Source of the DNA: Cellulomonas triticagri
GTDB taxonomy: Bacteria > Actinomycetota > Actinomycetes > Actinomycetales > Cellulomonadaceae
Direction: 5' to 3'
Assembly (NCBI RefSeq): GCF_003696205.1
Contig: NZ_RFFI01000018.1
Coordinates: 1 to 46,542 of the forward strand
DNA length: 46,542 bases
Shown: positions 26,584 through 34,641 of the stretch, in pieces
Position numbering within the stretch: the stretch's first letter is position 1
Layout: each line of letters starts with the position of its first letter
Translations under genes and position numbers: made by a program
The notes under the pieces: model-generated
The model's database searches: none
What the model was told of the DNA's origin: nothing
The model's input: the letters and a program-made list of their open reading frames with translations, nothing else

Positions 26584-28029
26584 TCAGGCTCCGTCCCTGA
26601 CGAAGGTGTCGAGCCCGTCCCCGGCGATCCCCGCGGGCCGGTAACCTGCCGCCTCGAACAGGCGGACCGACGCCGCGTTGCCCGGCCGCACGCAGGCCAG
26701 GACCGCCGGTCCGGGCCCGACGCGCTCCCGCCACGCCTGCTCGCCCGCGGCGAGCACGTCGGCGGCGAGGCCGCGCCCTCGGGCCGTCGGGGCCAGGGTG
26801 ATCGAGACCTCCCAGAGGTCGTCCCGCTCACGGTCGAACCGCACCGTGCCCACCGGCGACCCGGTGCGCTCGACCACCAGCAGCACCCGGTCCGGGTCGG
26901 TGAGCACCCCGTCGAGCCACCGCAGGTGCGCGTCCTCCGGGACCACGTCCTGGGTGCGGGACGAGGTCCGTGTCGCCGGGTCGTTGCGCCAGGCCAGCAG
27001 CAGCGGGCCGTCGGTCGCACGGGCGGGGCGTGCCGCGACGACCGGCCGCCCGCCGGCGGCCCACCAGGCGTCCAGCACGCGGTCCGCGCCGAGCCCGTCC
27101 ACCAGCGCCCGGCCCGTCGTGCGCAGGTCCGCCCGACGTCGCGGGTCCGTGAGCAGGCCGGCCAGCGCCGCCACCGCCGCGGGGTCGGCGGCGCGCACGG
27201 CGTCGAGCGGACCGAGACCGACCGCGATCCCCGCCGCGACCGCGCGCTCGTAGCCGGTGCGCTGGTTCTCCGTGACCGCGACCAGCGCGGTCGGGGCGCC
27301 CACGCACGCCAGCTCCCACACGGAGGTGCCGGCGGCGCTCAGCACCACCCCGGCCGTCGCGGCGAGCGCCGGCAGGTCGTCCTGAGGGCCGAGCACCTCG
27401 GCGGTCGGCACGAGGGCACGGACACGCTCGGCCGCCTCGCCGGCCGCGACCACCCGGATCCGCGGCGCCCCGGCCCGGTCCGCGAGGCGGGCGGCCGCGG
27501 CCCCGACCCCGAACGCGTCGGTGCCGCCCATCACGACGAGCACGTCCGACGGGGAGTCGTCCGCCCCGGCCGGGTCGCGGGCCAGCCGGCGCGCCGCGCG
27601 GACGGCCGCGCGCAGGGGGGCGTACGCCACGCCGCGCAGCACCGTCCCGGAGCCGTCGTCCGGCCGGTCCTCCGTCTCGGCGCCCAGGGTGGAGTCGACG
27701 ACGACGTCCGCCGCCCGGCGGCCGAACGTCCCGTCCTCCATGGACGAGACGAGCGGGCCGTGGCCGCGCAGGTCGCCGTCGACGCCGTAGTGGTCGACGT
27801 GCAGCACGTCGGCGTCCAGCCTCGCGACGGCCGCGGCGTCGAGGGGCCCGGCCGGCAGCACGGGCAGCCCGGCGGCGTGCACGAGCCGGCGGCCCAGCGG
27901 TGCGTCCACGGATCCGAGCAGCGCCACGGGCCAGCCACGGTCGCGGGCCGCCTCCGCCAGCGCCAGCGACCGCACGAGGTGCCCCACCCCCGACCCGGCG
28001 CTGGCGTCGCAGCGCAGCAGGACGCGCAT
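26584..28029 (-). CDS. pseG: PseG-PseH fusion: UDP-sugar hydrolase plus N-acetyltransferase
   Basis: 481 residues. Residues 1 to about 320 match PseG, which removes UDP from UDP-2,4-diacetamido-2,4,6-trideoxy-altrose. MRVLLRCDAS, then SGVGHLVRSLALA place the catalytic His at 17, as in Campylobacter PseG; VDHYGVD, VVMGGTDAFGV and LSAAGTSVWELACVG follow. From about 326 to the end is a GNAT acetyltransferase (LLLAWRNDP, VGTVRF, ITLAPTARGRGLAADVLA, NAASVRLFEAAGY), the expected fold for PseH, which N-acetylates the 4-amino sugar one step earlier. No stop, frameshift or start codon with a ribosome site separates the halves. It is coupled to pseF by a 1-base overlap. No other pseH is seen in the window. 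Confidence 0.9.
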   Translation of the reverse strand: MRVLLRCDASAGSGVGHLVRSLALAEAARDRGWPVALLGSVDAPLGRRLVHAAGLPVLPAGPLDAAAVARLDADVLHVDHYGVDGDLRGHGPLVSSMEDGTFGRRAADVVVDSTLGAETEDRPDDGSGTVLRGVAYAPLRAAVRAARRLARDPAGADDSPSDVLVVMGGTDAFGVGAAAARLADRAGAPRIRVVAAGEAAERVRALVPTAEVLGPQDDLPALAATAGVVLSAAGTSVWELACVGAPTALVAVTENQRTGYERAVAAGIAVGLGPLDAVRAADPAAVAALAGLLTDPRRRADLRTTGRALVDGLGADRVLDAWWAAGGRPVVAARPARATDGPLLLAWRNDPATRTSSRTQDVVPEDAHLRWLDGVLTDPDRVLLVVERTGSPVGTVRFDRERDDLWEVSITLAPTARGRGLAADVLAAGEQAWRERVGPGPAVLACVRPGNAASVRLFEAAGYRPAGIAGDGLDTFVRDGA

Positions 28030-28784
28030 CACGCCTCCTCGAGCGCCTTCTGGCGCACGTCGGCGTTGAGCGCCACCAGGTCGGGGCGGGCCCGCAGCAG
28101 GGCGACGAGCTCGCGCCACCGGACCGGGGCGTCCCCGAGCGCGGTCGCGACGGCGTCGAGCAGGGCCGCGTCCTGCGCGGTGTCGAGCGTGACACGCAGG
28201 TCGTGCGCGTCCGGGGCGACGACGAGCCCGAGGGTGCGGTACTCGCCCGGCACGGCGTACAGCGCGGACGTCACGTGCACCCGGTGGTGGTCGCGGGCCA
28301 CCCGGTCGGCGGCGGCGAGTGCGGCGGCGGAGACGAGCTCGACGTCCAGGCCGCGGGGCAGGGTGCGCACCAGGGTGGTCGCCACGTAGTCCAGCGTGGG
28401 GTCCGCCCGCCACGCGCCCACGACCGCGGCGACCAGGGCCGGGTCGAGCAGCGGGCAGTCCGCGGTCAGGCGGACGACCGCGTCGGCCCCGGTGGCCTCG
28501 CGGGCCGCGACGAACCGCGACAGCACGTCCAGCTCCGAGCCGCGGACCACGCGCACGCCGAGCTCCGCCGCGAGGTCGGCGACCGCGTCGTCGCCCGGTG
28601 CGGTGGAGGTCGCGACGACGACCTCGTCGACGCCCGCGGCGGCCTGCGCCGCGCGGACGACCCAGCCGAGGACGGGCCGTCCGGCCAGCGGCAGCAGCAC
28701 CTTCCCGGGCAGCCGGGACGACCCGGTCCGGGCCTGGACCACGGCGACGACTCGGGCGGGCGAGGGCGGGGGAGCGGTGCGCAC
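28029..28784 (-). CDS. pseF: pseudaminic acid cytidylyltransferase (SpsF family)
   Basis: Would activate pseudaminic acid with CTP to CMP-pseudaminic acid, the donor for transferases. The 251-residue protein has the nucleotidyltransferase start VVAVVQARTGSSRLPGKVLL, then VVATSTAPGDD, GSELDVLSRF and RLTADCPLLDP, followed by YVATTLVRTLPRGLDVELVS, the SpsF-type pattern. The GTG at 28784 fits the domain start; a longer frame reaches 28847. It lies first in a two-gene unit with the pseG fusion and diverges from pseB. Exact sugar specificity is inferred from context. Confidence 0.85.
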   Translation of the reverse strand: MRTAPPPSPARVVAVVQARTGSSRLPGKVLLPLAGRPVLGWVVRAAQAAAGVDEVVVATSTAPGDDAVADLAAELGVRVVRGSELDVLSRFVAAREATGADAVVRLTADCPLLDPALVAAVVGAWRADPTLDYVATTLVRTLPRGLDVELVSAAALAAADRVARDHHRVHVTSALYAVPGEYRTLGLVVAPDAHDLRVTLDTAQDAALLDAVATALGDAPVRWRELVALLRARPDLVALNADVRQKALEEA

Positions 28785-28870
28785 CGTGCCATGATGCTCT
28801 ATCGGGCGCACCGCGCCGCGCGGCCACGGCGCCGCGCACACCCGCACCGACCGTCTGGGAGTTCCACGGC

Positions 28871-29854
28871 ATGTCTCTGCTCACCGGGTCCTCGATCCTC
28901 ATCACCGGAGGCACGGGGTCCTTCGGCAAGGCGTTCATCCGGGAGGTCCTGGACCGGCACGACCCGCGTCGTCTCGTGGTGTTCAGCCGCGACGAGCTCA
29001 AGCAGTACGAGGTCCGTCGGCACTTCGACGACGACCCCCGCCTGCGCTGGTTCATCGGCGACATCCGGGACCGCCAGCGCCTCGCCCGCGCGATGCACGG
29101 CGTGGACTACGTCGTGCACGCCGCCGCGCTCAAGCAGGTGGACACCGCCGAGTACAACCCGTTCGAGTACGTCCAGACGAACGTCAACGGGTCGCAGAAC
29201 ATCATCGACGCGTCGATCGACGCGGGCGTGAAGAAGGTCGTCGCGCTGTCGACCGACAAGGCGTCCAGCCCGATCAACCTCTACGGCGCGACCAAGCTGT
29301 GCGCCGACCGGATGTTCGTGTCCGGCAACCACTACGCCGCCGCGTACGACACCCGGTTCTCCGTGGTCCGCTACGGCAACGTGATGGGCTCGCGCGGATC
29401 GGTCATCCCCGTGTTCCGCCGGCTCGCCGAGGAGGGCGCGTCCCTGCCGATCACCGACCTGCGGATGACCCGGTTCTGGATCACGCTGCCGCAGGCGGTG
29501 CAGTTCGTGCTCGACTCGTTCGAGATGATGACGGGCGGCGAGCTGTACGTGCCGCGCATCCCCAGCATGAGGGTCACCGACCTCGCGCAGGCGGTCGCCC
29601 CGGGCTCGGCGATGCACGAGATCGGCATCCGTCCCGGCGAGAAGCTCCACGAGGAGATGATCGCCCCCGACGACTCCCGCCGGACCGTGCGCCTGGGCGA
29701 CCGCTACGTGGTCATGCCCTACGTCAGCGGGTGGGGCTACGAGACGCCCGCGGGTGGTGAGCCCGTCGAGGACGGCTGGACCTACCGGTCGGACACCAAC
29801 GACCTGTGGCTGGACGAGGCCGAGCTGCGCGACATGGTCGCGCGGTTCGCCTGA
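28871..29854 (+). CDS. pseB: UDP-GlcNAc 4,6-dehydratase (C5-inverting)
   Basis: First pseudaminic acid step: UDP-GlcNAc to UDP-2-acetamido-2,6-dideoxy-L-arabino-hexos-4-ulose. The 327-residue SDR has ILITGGTGSFGKAF, FSRDELKQYE and HAAALKQVDTAEYNP. Catalytic Asp129-Lys130 lie in LSTDKASSPINLYG, with Tyr138 and Lys142. The single-domain, soluble PseB/FlaA1 type distinguishes it from membrane-bound retaining dehydratases (PglF, LegB). Upstream is GGGAG about 11 bases before the ATG. It forms an operon with pseC. Confidence 0.95.
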   Translation: MSLLTGSSILITGGTGSFGKAFIREVLDRHDPRRLVVFSRDELKQYEVRRHFDDDPRLRWFIGDIRDRQRLARAMHGVDYVVHAAALKQVDTAEYNPFEYVQTNVNGSQNIIDASIDAGVKKVVALSTDKASSPINLYGATKLCADRMFVSGNHYAAAYDTRFSVVRYGNVMGSRGSVIPVFRRLAEEGASLPITDLRMTRFWITLPQAVQFVLDSFEMMTGGELYVPRIPSMRVTDLAQAVAPGSAMHEIGIRPGEKLHEEMIAPDDSRRTVRLGDRYVVMPYVSGWGYETPAGGEPVEDGWTYRSDTNDLWLDEAELRDMVARFA

Positions 29855-29864
29855 GGCCGCCGCC

Positions 29865-30995
29865 GTGCTGCCCTACGGGCGCCAGTCCGTGGACGACGCC
29901 GACGTCGAGGCCGTCGTCGCCGCGCTCCGCAGCGACTGGCTGACCACCGGCCCCGCCGTCGACGAGTTCGAGCGCGCGATCTCCACGCACGTGGGCGGCG
30001 CCGCCGCCGTGAGCGTCACCTCCGGGACAGCGGCCCTGCACGTCGCGTACGCGGCGGCCGGGATCGGCGCCGGTGACGAGGTCGTGACGACCCCGCTGAC
30101 GTTCGTGGCGACCGCGGCCGCCGCCGCGCTCCACGGCGCCACCGTCGTGTTCGCGGACGTCGAGGCCGACACCGGCAACCTGGACGTCGAGGCGGCGCGC
30201 GCCGCGATGACGGACCGGACCCGCGTCGTCGCCGCCGTGGACTACGCGGGGCTGCCCGCCAGCCCCGACGCGTTCGCGTCGCTCGCCCACGAGCACGGCG
30301 CGCTGTTCCTCGAGGACGCCGCGCACTCGATCGGGTCGCTCTGGGACGGACGGCCCGTCGGGTCGTTCGCGGACCTGACGACGCTGTCGTTCTTCCCGAC
30401 GAAGAACCTCACGACCGCGGAGGGCGGTGCCGTCGTCACGGCCGACGCCGCGCTCGAGCGACGCGCGCGCGGGTTCAAGAACCACGGGCTGGTGCGCGAG
30501 CGCGACCGGCAGCGGTTCCCCGACGAGGGACCGTGGCACCAGGAGGTGCACGAGTTCGGGCTGAACTACCGCCTGCCCGACGTGCTCGCCGCCCTCGGCA
30601 CCTCCCAGCTGCGCCGCCTCGCGGCGTTCCGCACGCGCCGCGCCGAGATCCACGCCCGGTACGACGAGGGCCTGCGGGACCTCGAGGGCGTGCTCACCCC
30701 GGCGCGCCGCGCGCAGGCCGAGCCGGCCTGGCACCTGTACCCGCTGCGGGTGCTCGACGGCCGCCGGCGCGACGTGTTCGAGCAGCTGCGCGCGGACGGC
30801 ATCGGCGTCCAGGTCAACTACATCCCCGCCTACTGGCACCCGGTGTTCGCCGACCTCGGCTACCGGCGGGGGATGTGCCCGAACGCCGAGGCGTACTACG
30901 AGCAGGAGATCTCCCTGCCGCTGTTCCCGGACCTCACGGACGCGCAGGTCGACCAGGTCGTCGACGCCGTGCGCCGCGCGGTGACGGGCCGCTGA
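29865..30995 (+). CDS. pseC: UDP-4-amino-4,6-dideoxy-GlcNAc aminotransferase
   Basis: PLP enzyme that aminates the PseB product, with glutamate as usual donor. The 376-residue DegT/DnrJ/EryC1-type protein starts LPYGRQSVDDADVEAVVAAL. It has SVTSGTAALHVAY, FLEDAAHSIGS and the PLP lysine Lys180 in FFPTKNLTTAEGGAVV, then GLNYRLPDVLAALG. It starts 10 bases after pseB. The GTG at 29865 fits the domain; the frame opens at 29754 inside pseB. Confidence 0.93.
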   Translation: MLPYGRQSVDDADVEAVVAALRSDWLTTGPAVDEFERAISTHVGGAAAVSVTSGTAALHVAYAAAGIGAGDEVVTTPLTFVATAAAAALHGATVVFADVEADTGNLDVEAARAAMTDRTRVVAAVDYAGLPASPDAFASLAHEHGALFLEDAAHSIGSLWDGRPVGSFADLTTLSFFPTKNLTTAEGGAVVTADAALERRARGFKNHGLVRERDRQRFPDEGPWHQEVHEFGLNYRLPDVLAALGTSQLRRLAAFRTRRAEIHARYDEGLRDLEGVLTPARRAQAEPAWHLYPLRVLDGRRRDVFEQLRADGIGVQVNYIPAYWHPVFADLGYRRGMCPNAEAYYEQEISLPLFPDLTDAQVDQVVDAVRRAVTGR

Positions 30996-31000
30996 CGGGC

Positions 31001-32059
31001 GTGGACGCTCCCGCACCGGACGATCCGCCCCGGGTTGGACGGCCGACGGTGTCGGTCGTCGTCCCGGTGCACGGCGTCGAGCGCTACCTGCGGGACTGCT
31101 TGGACTCGTTGCTCGCGCAGACGCTGCCCGGGATCGAGGTCGTGGCCGTGAACGACGCGTCCCCCGACGGGTCGCTCGACATCCTGCGGGCCTACGAGCG
31201 GGAGCACCCGGGCAGGGTCGTCGTCGTCGACTCACCGACCAACCGGCGGCAGGGCGGCGCGCGCAACCTGGGGATCGCTGCGGCCTCGGGGGAGTTCCTC
31301 GGGTTCGTCGACGCCGACGACTGGGTCGATCCGACGATGTACGAGAAGCTGGTCGCCCGAGCACGCGACACCGGGGCGGACGTGGTCGACTGCGACCTGC
31401 TGCAGGCCCGTGGCGAGCCGCACCGCCTCACCCGGGAGGTCAGCTGCTCCCCGGAGCAGACGGGGCCACGGTCCGCGGAACGGGACCGGGCGCTGATCCG
31501 GCGCGGGAGCCGGATCGTCACCAAGATCGTCCGGCGCAGCCTGTTCACGGAGCACGACGTGCGGTTCCCGGAGCAGGTGGCGTACGAGGACAACGCGCTC
31601 GCGACCGTGTGGTGCCTCGCCGACCGGGTCGAGAAGGTCGACGACGCGCTGTACTACTACCGGATCAACGCGGGGTCGACCGTGCGCTCGCGCGACAGCG
31701 CGATCGTGGCGGACCGGCTGGAGACCGCCGAGCAGATGGTGCGGAACGCGCAGGCGTGGGGCGTGTACGACGACTACCCCGACGAGGTGGAGGGTCGGTT
31801 CGTCGAGCTGTACTACCTCAACACGATCGGACCGTGCCTGTTCCGGTTCGACCGGCCGCAGCGATCCCGGCTGATCCAGCTGCGCGCGACCGCACGGACG
31901 CGGTTCCCGGACTACCGCCGGCGCCCGGCGTTCCGCCACGTCGCTCGAGCGCCCAGGGTCGTATCGGGCCTCAACGACCTGAGCCCCACCCTGCTGTGCG
32001 CGATCGCCTGGGCGGTCCGCGCGGTCGCGCGGGTGACCCCGCGGGCCCTGCGTCCGTAG
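31001..32059 (+). CDS. GT2 glycosyltransferase (CpsI/EpsH-like)
   Basis: 352 residues. VSVVVPVHGVERYLRDCLDS, VNDASPDGSLDIL, GGARNLGIAAASG and LGFVDADDWVDPTMYEKL (DADD metal site) define a GT2 domain of the capsular type. It is followed by a KIVRRSLF and FPEQVAYEDNALA segment found in that group. The basic C-terminus carries a hydrophobic segment (LLCAIAWAVRAVARV). It starts 5 bases after pseC, so it belongs to the pse unit and may act on the sugar carrying or receiving pseudaminic acid. Retaining or inverting CMP-sugar transferases are usually not GT2, so it is less likely to use CMP-Pse itself. Confidence 0.85.
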   Translation: MDAPAPDDPPRVGRPTVSVVVPVHGVERYLRDCLDSLLAQTLPGIEVVAVNDASPDGSLDILRAYEREHPGRVVVVDSPTNRRQGGARNLGIAAASGEFLGFVDADDWVDPTMYEKLVARARDTGADVVDCDLLQARGEPHRLTREVSCSPEQTGPRSAERDRALIRRGSRIVTKIVRRSLFTEHDVRFPEQVAYEDNALATVWCLADRVEKVDDALYYYRINAGSTVRSRDSAIVADRLETAEQMVRNAQAWGVYDDYPDEVEGRFVELYYLNTIGPCLFRFDRPQRSRLIQLRATARTRFPDYRRRPAFRHVARAPRVVSGLNDLSPTLLCAIAWAVRAVARVTPRALRP

Positions 32060-32067
32060 GACGCGGG
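32047..32067. terminator. small hairpin between converging genes
   Basis: Nine base pairs with one wobble (32047-32055 with 32059-32067) close a 3-base loop that includes part of the GT2 stop codon. It is short but well placed between the converging ends at 32059 and 32085. Confidence 0.4.
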
Positions 32068-32084
32068 CACCGTGGTGGTCGACG

Positions 32085-33482
32085 TCAGCCGGCCGGGGTC
32101 ACGGACCCGTCCGCTGGACCGGCCCGGCGGACACGGCGGAGCTGGGCCAGGGCAGTGACCGCGAGGACGGGCAGCGCGGCCAGGAGCACCCCGAGCCCGG
32201 CCTGCGGACCGGTCGACAGGGCGGTGCCGATCGAGACCAGGGCGACCACTGCGACCACCGCGCCGGGCCACCCTCGCAGCGGTACCGGCGCGAGCCGCGA
32301 CGCGACGACCCAGGTGACGGCGAACAGGGTCGTGTGCGCCACGACCTTGACCACGGCGAGCCCTTCGAGCCCGACGACGGCGGCGGCGAGGGCCCCGGCC
32401 CCGGCGAACCCGACGGCGGTCGTGACGGTGATCGTCGCGAGCGTCCCGGTGCGGCCCCGCTCGATGAGCACCAGGCTGCAGCCGAGGTAGAGGGCGTACG
32501 GCACACCCATCCAGACCACGACCCGGACCAGCGTCTCGATCGTGGTGTGGTCGAACCCCGGGCCGACGAAGAGCGGGACCAGCCACGGCGTCGTCACGGA
32601 GAGGCAGACGGCCCCGCCGGCCAGGACGACCGCGATGAGCACGGCGGACGCGCCCATCCACCGCCACCGGACCGCGGCCGGCTGCCGGTACACCGCCGGT
32701 CCCCAGGCGTTGAACAGCGCTGTGGCCACCGTGAACACGGTGTTCCCGAGCATGATGGCGGGCTGATAGGTCCCGGCTCCGTCGGCGCCCTGGAACGTGC
32801 CGGCGAGGATCGTGTCCGAGCTGAGCAGGACCACCATCGCGAGACCGTGCGGCAGCAGGGCGAGGGCCGGCGGCAGCCCACGCCGTGTCCGCTCCCGCTC
32901 ACGCCACGGCCACGCGGGACGCGACACCACGAGGGAAGCACCCCCGAGCAGCACCAGGACCGCGGTGTAGCCGCTCAGGTAGGCACCCGCCGTCGGCGCC
33001 ACCCACGTCGCACCGATGCCCACGAGCACCGCGCCGAGCGTCGACGACGTGGCGAGCACGATGAAGCCGAGCGGGCGCCGATCGGCGCGCAGGACGGCCT
33101 GGCACGCGGCGATGCACGTCAGAGCGCCCGACCCCAGGGCGACGGCGAGCGCGGGCACGGGGTCGGCGACGACACCCGCCGACCAGAGGACGACGACGGC
33201 GACGGTGCCCAGCACGCCGATCCCGATGCCTCCCACGACCATCAGGCCGACCGTGACCCGCGCGTCCACCCGGCCCTCCGCACCGCGCTCCCAGTCCCGG
33301 AGCACGAGCTGGGGGAACCCCGCGGCGAGGACGCTCACGAGCGTCTGCGCGACCGCGAGGGCGACGGCGACCCGCCCGTACTCACCGGTGCCGAGCGCGC
33401 GCGTCGCGAACGGGGTGGCGACCAGCAGAGCGAGACCCTGCAGCGCTGCGCCGAGCACGTAGAGCAGGCCGTGCCGGCTCAC
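32085..33482 (-). CDS. oligosaccharide flippase (Wzx-like), second copy
   Basis: 465 residues and about 12 or more membrane segments. It starts MSRHGLLYVLGAALQGLALL and continues TPFATRALGTGEYGRVAVAL, the classic start of Wzx/RfbX-type flippases. It is not close to the flippase at 19576, so it is probably a separate export route rather than a recent duplicate. I chose the GTG at 33482 because the first helix follows at once; GTG at 33515 is possible. The stop of the gene upstream, 33529, is very near. Confidence 0.82.
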   Translation of the reverse strand: MSRHGLLYVLGAALQGLALLVATPFATRALGTGEYGRVAVALAVAQTLVSVLAAGFPQLVLRDWERGAEGRVDARVTVGLMVVGGIGIGVLGTVAVVVLWSAGVVADPVPALAVALGSGALTCIAACQAVLRADRRPLGFIVLATSSTLGAVLVGIGATWVAPTAGAYLSGYTAVLVLLGGASLVVSRPAWPWRERERTRRGLPPALALLPHGLAMVVLLSSDTILAGTFQGADGAGTYQPAIMLGNTVFTVATALFNAWGPAVYRQPAAVRWRWMGASAVLIAVVLAGGAVCLSVTTPWLVPLFVGPGFDHTTIETLVRVVVWMGVPYALYLGCSLVLIERGRTGTLATITVTTAVGFAGAGALAAAVVGLEGLAVVKVVAHTTLFAVTWVVASRLAPVPLRGWPGAVVAVVALVSIGTALSTGPQAGLGVLLAALPVLAVTALAQLRRVRRAGPADGSVTPAG

Positions 33483-33528
33483 CCGGTCACCGGCCGGGTG
33501 CCCGAGCGCGGCCACCGGGGGGACGGCG

Positions 33529-34554
33529 TCATGCCGTCGCCGCCACGCGGATCGGCTCGGACCGGTCGCTCGGGGCGCGGCCGAGCGGGCGCGGCAGGTA
33601 CGCCGCGCTCGCCCGCAGCCACGCGACGGCACCGAGGGAAGCGCCCTCGCTGGCAGCCGTCGGCGTGGCCGACGAGGAACGCCGCCGCACCGCTGTGAGC
33701 GTGCGGCTGACCGGCGCGGTCAGCCAGTGGTCCAGCCAGGGCCCGACGTGCCGGCGGTCCCACCTCAGCAGGGCCCGGAGCTCCTCGGGCTCGCGCACGT
33801 AGGCGAGGCCGGTCTCGGCCTCGGCGGCAGCGCGCCGCTGCGCGGCCCCCGCCTGGTCGTCGTAGAACTCGGGCCACCGCTCACGGAGCCGGTCCACACC
33901 CGCGGAGTCCTCGCCGGCCAGGTGCATGGCGTCGCCCGTCACGGCGGTCGGGATGCCGAGCGAGGCCGCGTAGACGATCGGAGTCGAGAGGCGGTTGGAG
34001 ACGACACGACCCGCGCCGGTCAGCAGCGCGTGCAGGCGTCCGAGGAACGCCGGGTCGGTGCGGCGTCCCAGGGTGACGACCTCGTGGCCGGCCGACCGGT
34101 ACGCCTCGACGACCCTCGGGTCGTCGGCCTCGACGTGGTACAGGCAGACCGTCGCCGGTCCCTCCGTCGCGGCCCAGGCGCGCGCCACCGCGCGGTGGTC
34201 GCCCCGCAGCGCCTGGGTGGCGATGCCGTGCACCGGCAGGATCACCGTGCCGGAGCCCGTCGGCGCCGGCCCGAGCCGTGCGCACAGGTAGTGCCACGGT
34301 GCACCGATCGGGACGCTGCGGCGGTCGGCCGTCGCGGGGTCCCACGCACGCGACGAGTGCGACCACACGAACAGCGACCGCCGCGCGGGGCCGGTCGCCG
34401 TGCCGATCGCCGGGAAGTCCCGGAAGTGCGTGTCCAGGGGCGACACGGCGGTCCAGCCGTGCTGCACGAGGCCGGGCAGGTGCCGGGCGCGGTCGAGCCC
34501 CGCGTACGTGGCGAGGGCGCTGCTGTGACCGTAGTAGTGGTTCTGGGATTCCAC
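33529..34554 (-). CDS. unrecognised protein, possible GT-B glycosyltransferase
   Basis: 341 residues with no family I can name. It has no signal peptide or membrane segment. Residues 5-34 read like NHYYGHSSALATYAGL followed by LVQHGW. Then come LFVWSHSSRAW and IGAPWHYLCAR. The second half has a Rossmann-like pattern (VILPVHGIATQALRGDHRAV, CLYHVEADDPRVVEAYRSAG, VVTLGRR). It ends with RVVSNRLSTPIVYAASLGIP at about 183-202, followed by TAVTGDAMH, which resembles the donor site of sialyl- and glycerophosphate-type GT-B transferases. It is expressed with a flippase and is close to the pse genes, so a CMP-pseudaminic acid transferase is a reasonable guess. The GTG is set by a leaderless promoter. 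Confidence 0.6.
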   Translation of the reverse strand: MESQNHYYGHSSALATYAGLDRARHLPGLVQHGWTAVSPLDTHFRDFPAIGTATGPARRSLFVWSHSSRAWDPATADRRSVPIGAPWHYLCARLGPAPTGSGTVILPVHGIATQALRGDHRAVARAWAATEGPATVCLYHVEADDPRVVEAYRSAGHEVVTLGRRTDPAFLGRLHALLTGAGRVVSNRLSTPIVYAASLGIPTAVTGDAMHLAGEDSAGVDRLRERWPEFYDDQAGAAQRRAAAEAETGLAYVREPEELRALLRWDRRHVGPWLDHWLTAPVSRTLTAVRRRSSSATPTAASEGASLGAVAWLRASAAYLPRPLGRAPSDRSEPIRVAATA

Positions 34555-34561
34555 GGCGTCG

Positions 34562-34567
34562 AGCCTA
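34562..34567 (-). promoter_or_regulatory. -10 box, leaderless
   Basis: TAGGCT on the minus strand, 7 bases and then the GTG at 34554. There is no ribosome-binding site. Confidence 0.5.
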
Positions 34568-34605
34568 CGGGCCGCGGGCTGCGTCGAGGCACGCCGCCGC
34601 GCAGG

Positions 34606-34611
34606 TACCCT
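34606..34611 (+). promoter_or_regulatory. -10 box for the GT2-DUF2304-DUF2142 operon
   Basis: TACCCT would start near 34618, leaving a short leader with GGGGAGAG just before the GTG at 34642. It is divergent to the promoter at 34562. Confidence 0.35.
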
Positions 34612-34641
34612 TGACCGTCCGGTCGGCGGTGAGGGGAGAGC

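Noticed and set aside
25468-30995. Legionaminic acid pathway
   Set aside because: The dehydratase is the soluble inverting PseB type and PseI/PseG motifs fit better; no LegB- or LegG-like gene is seen.
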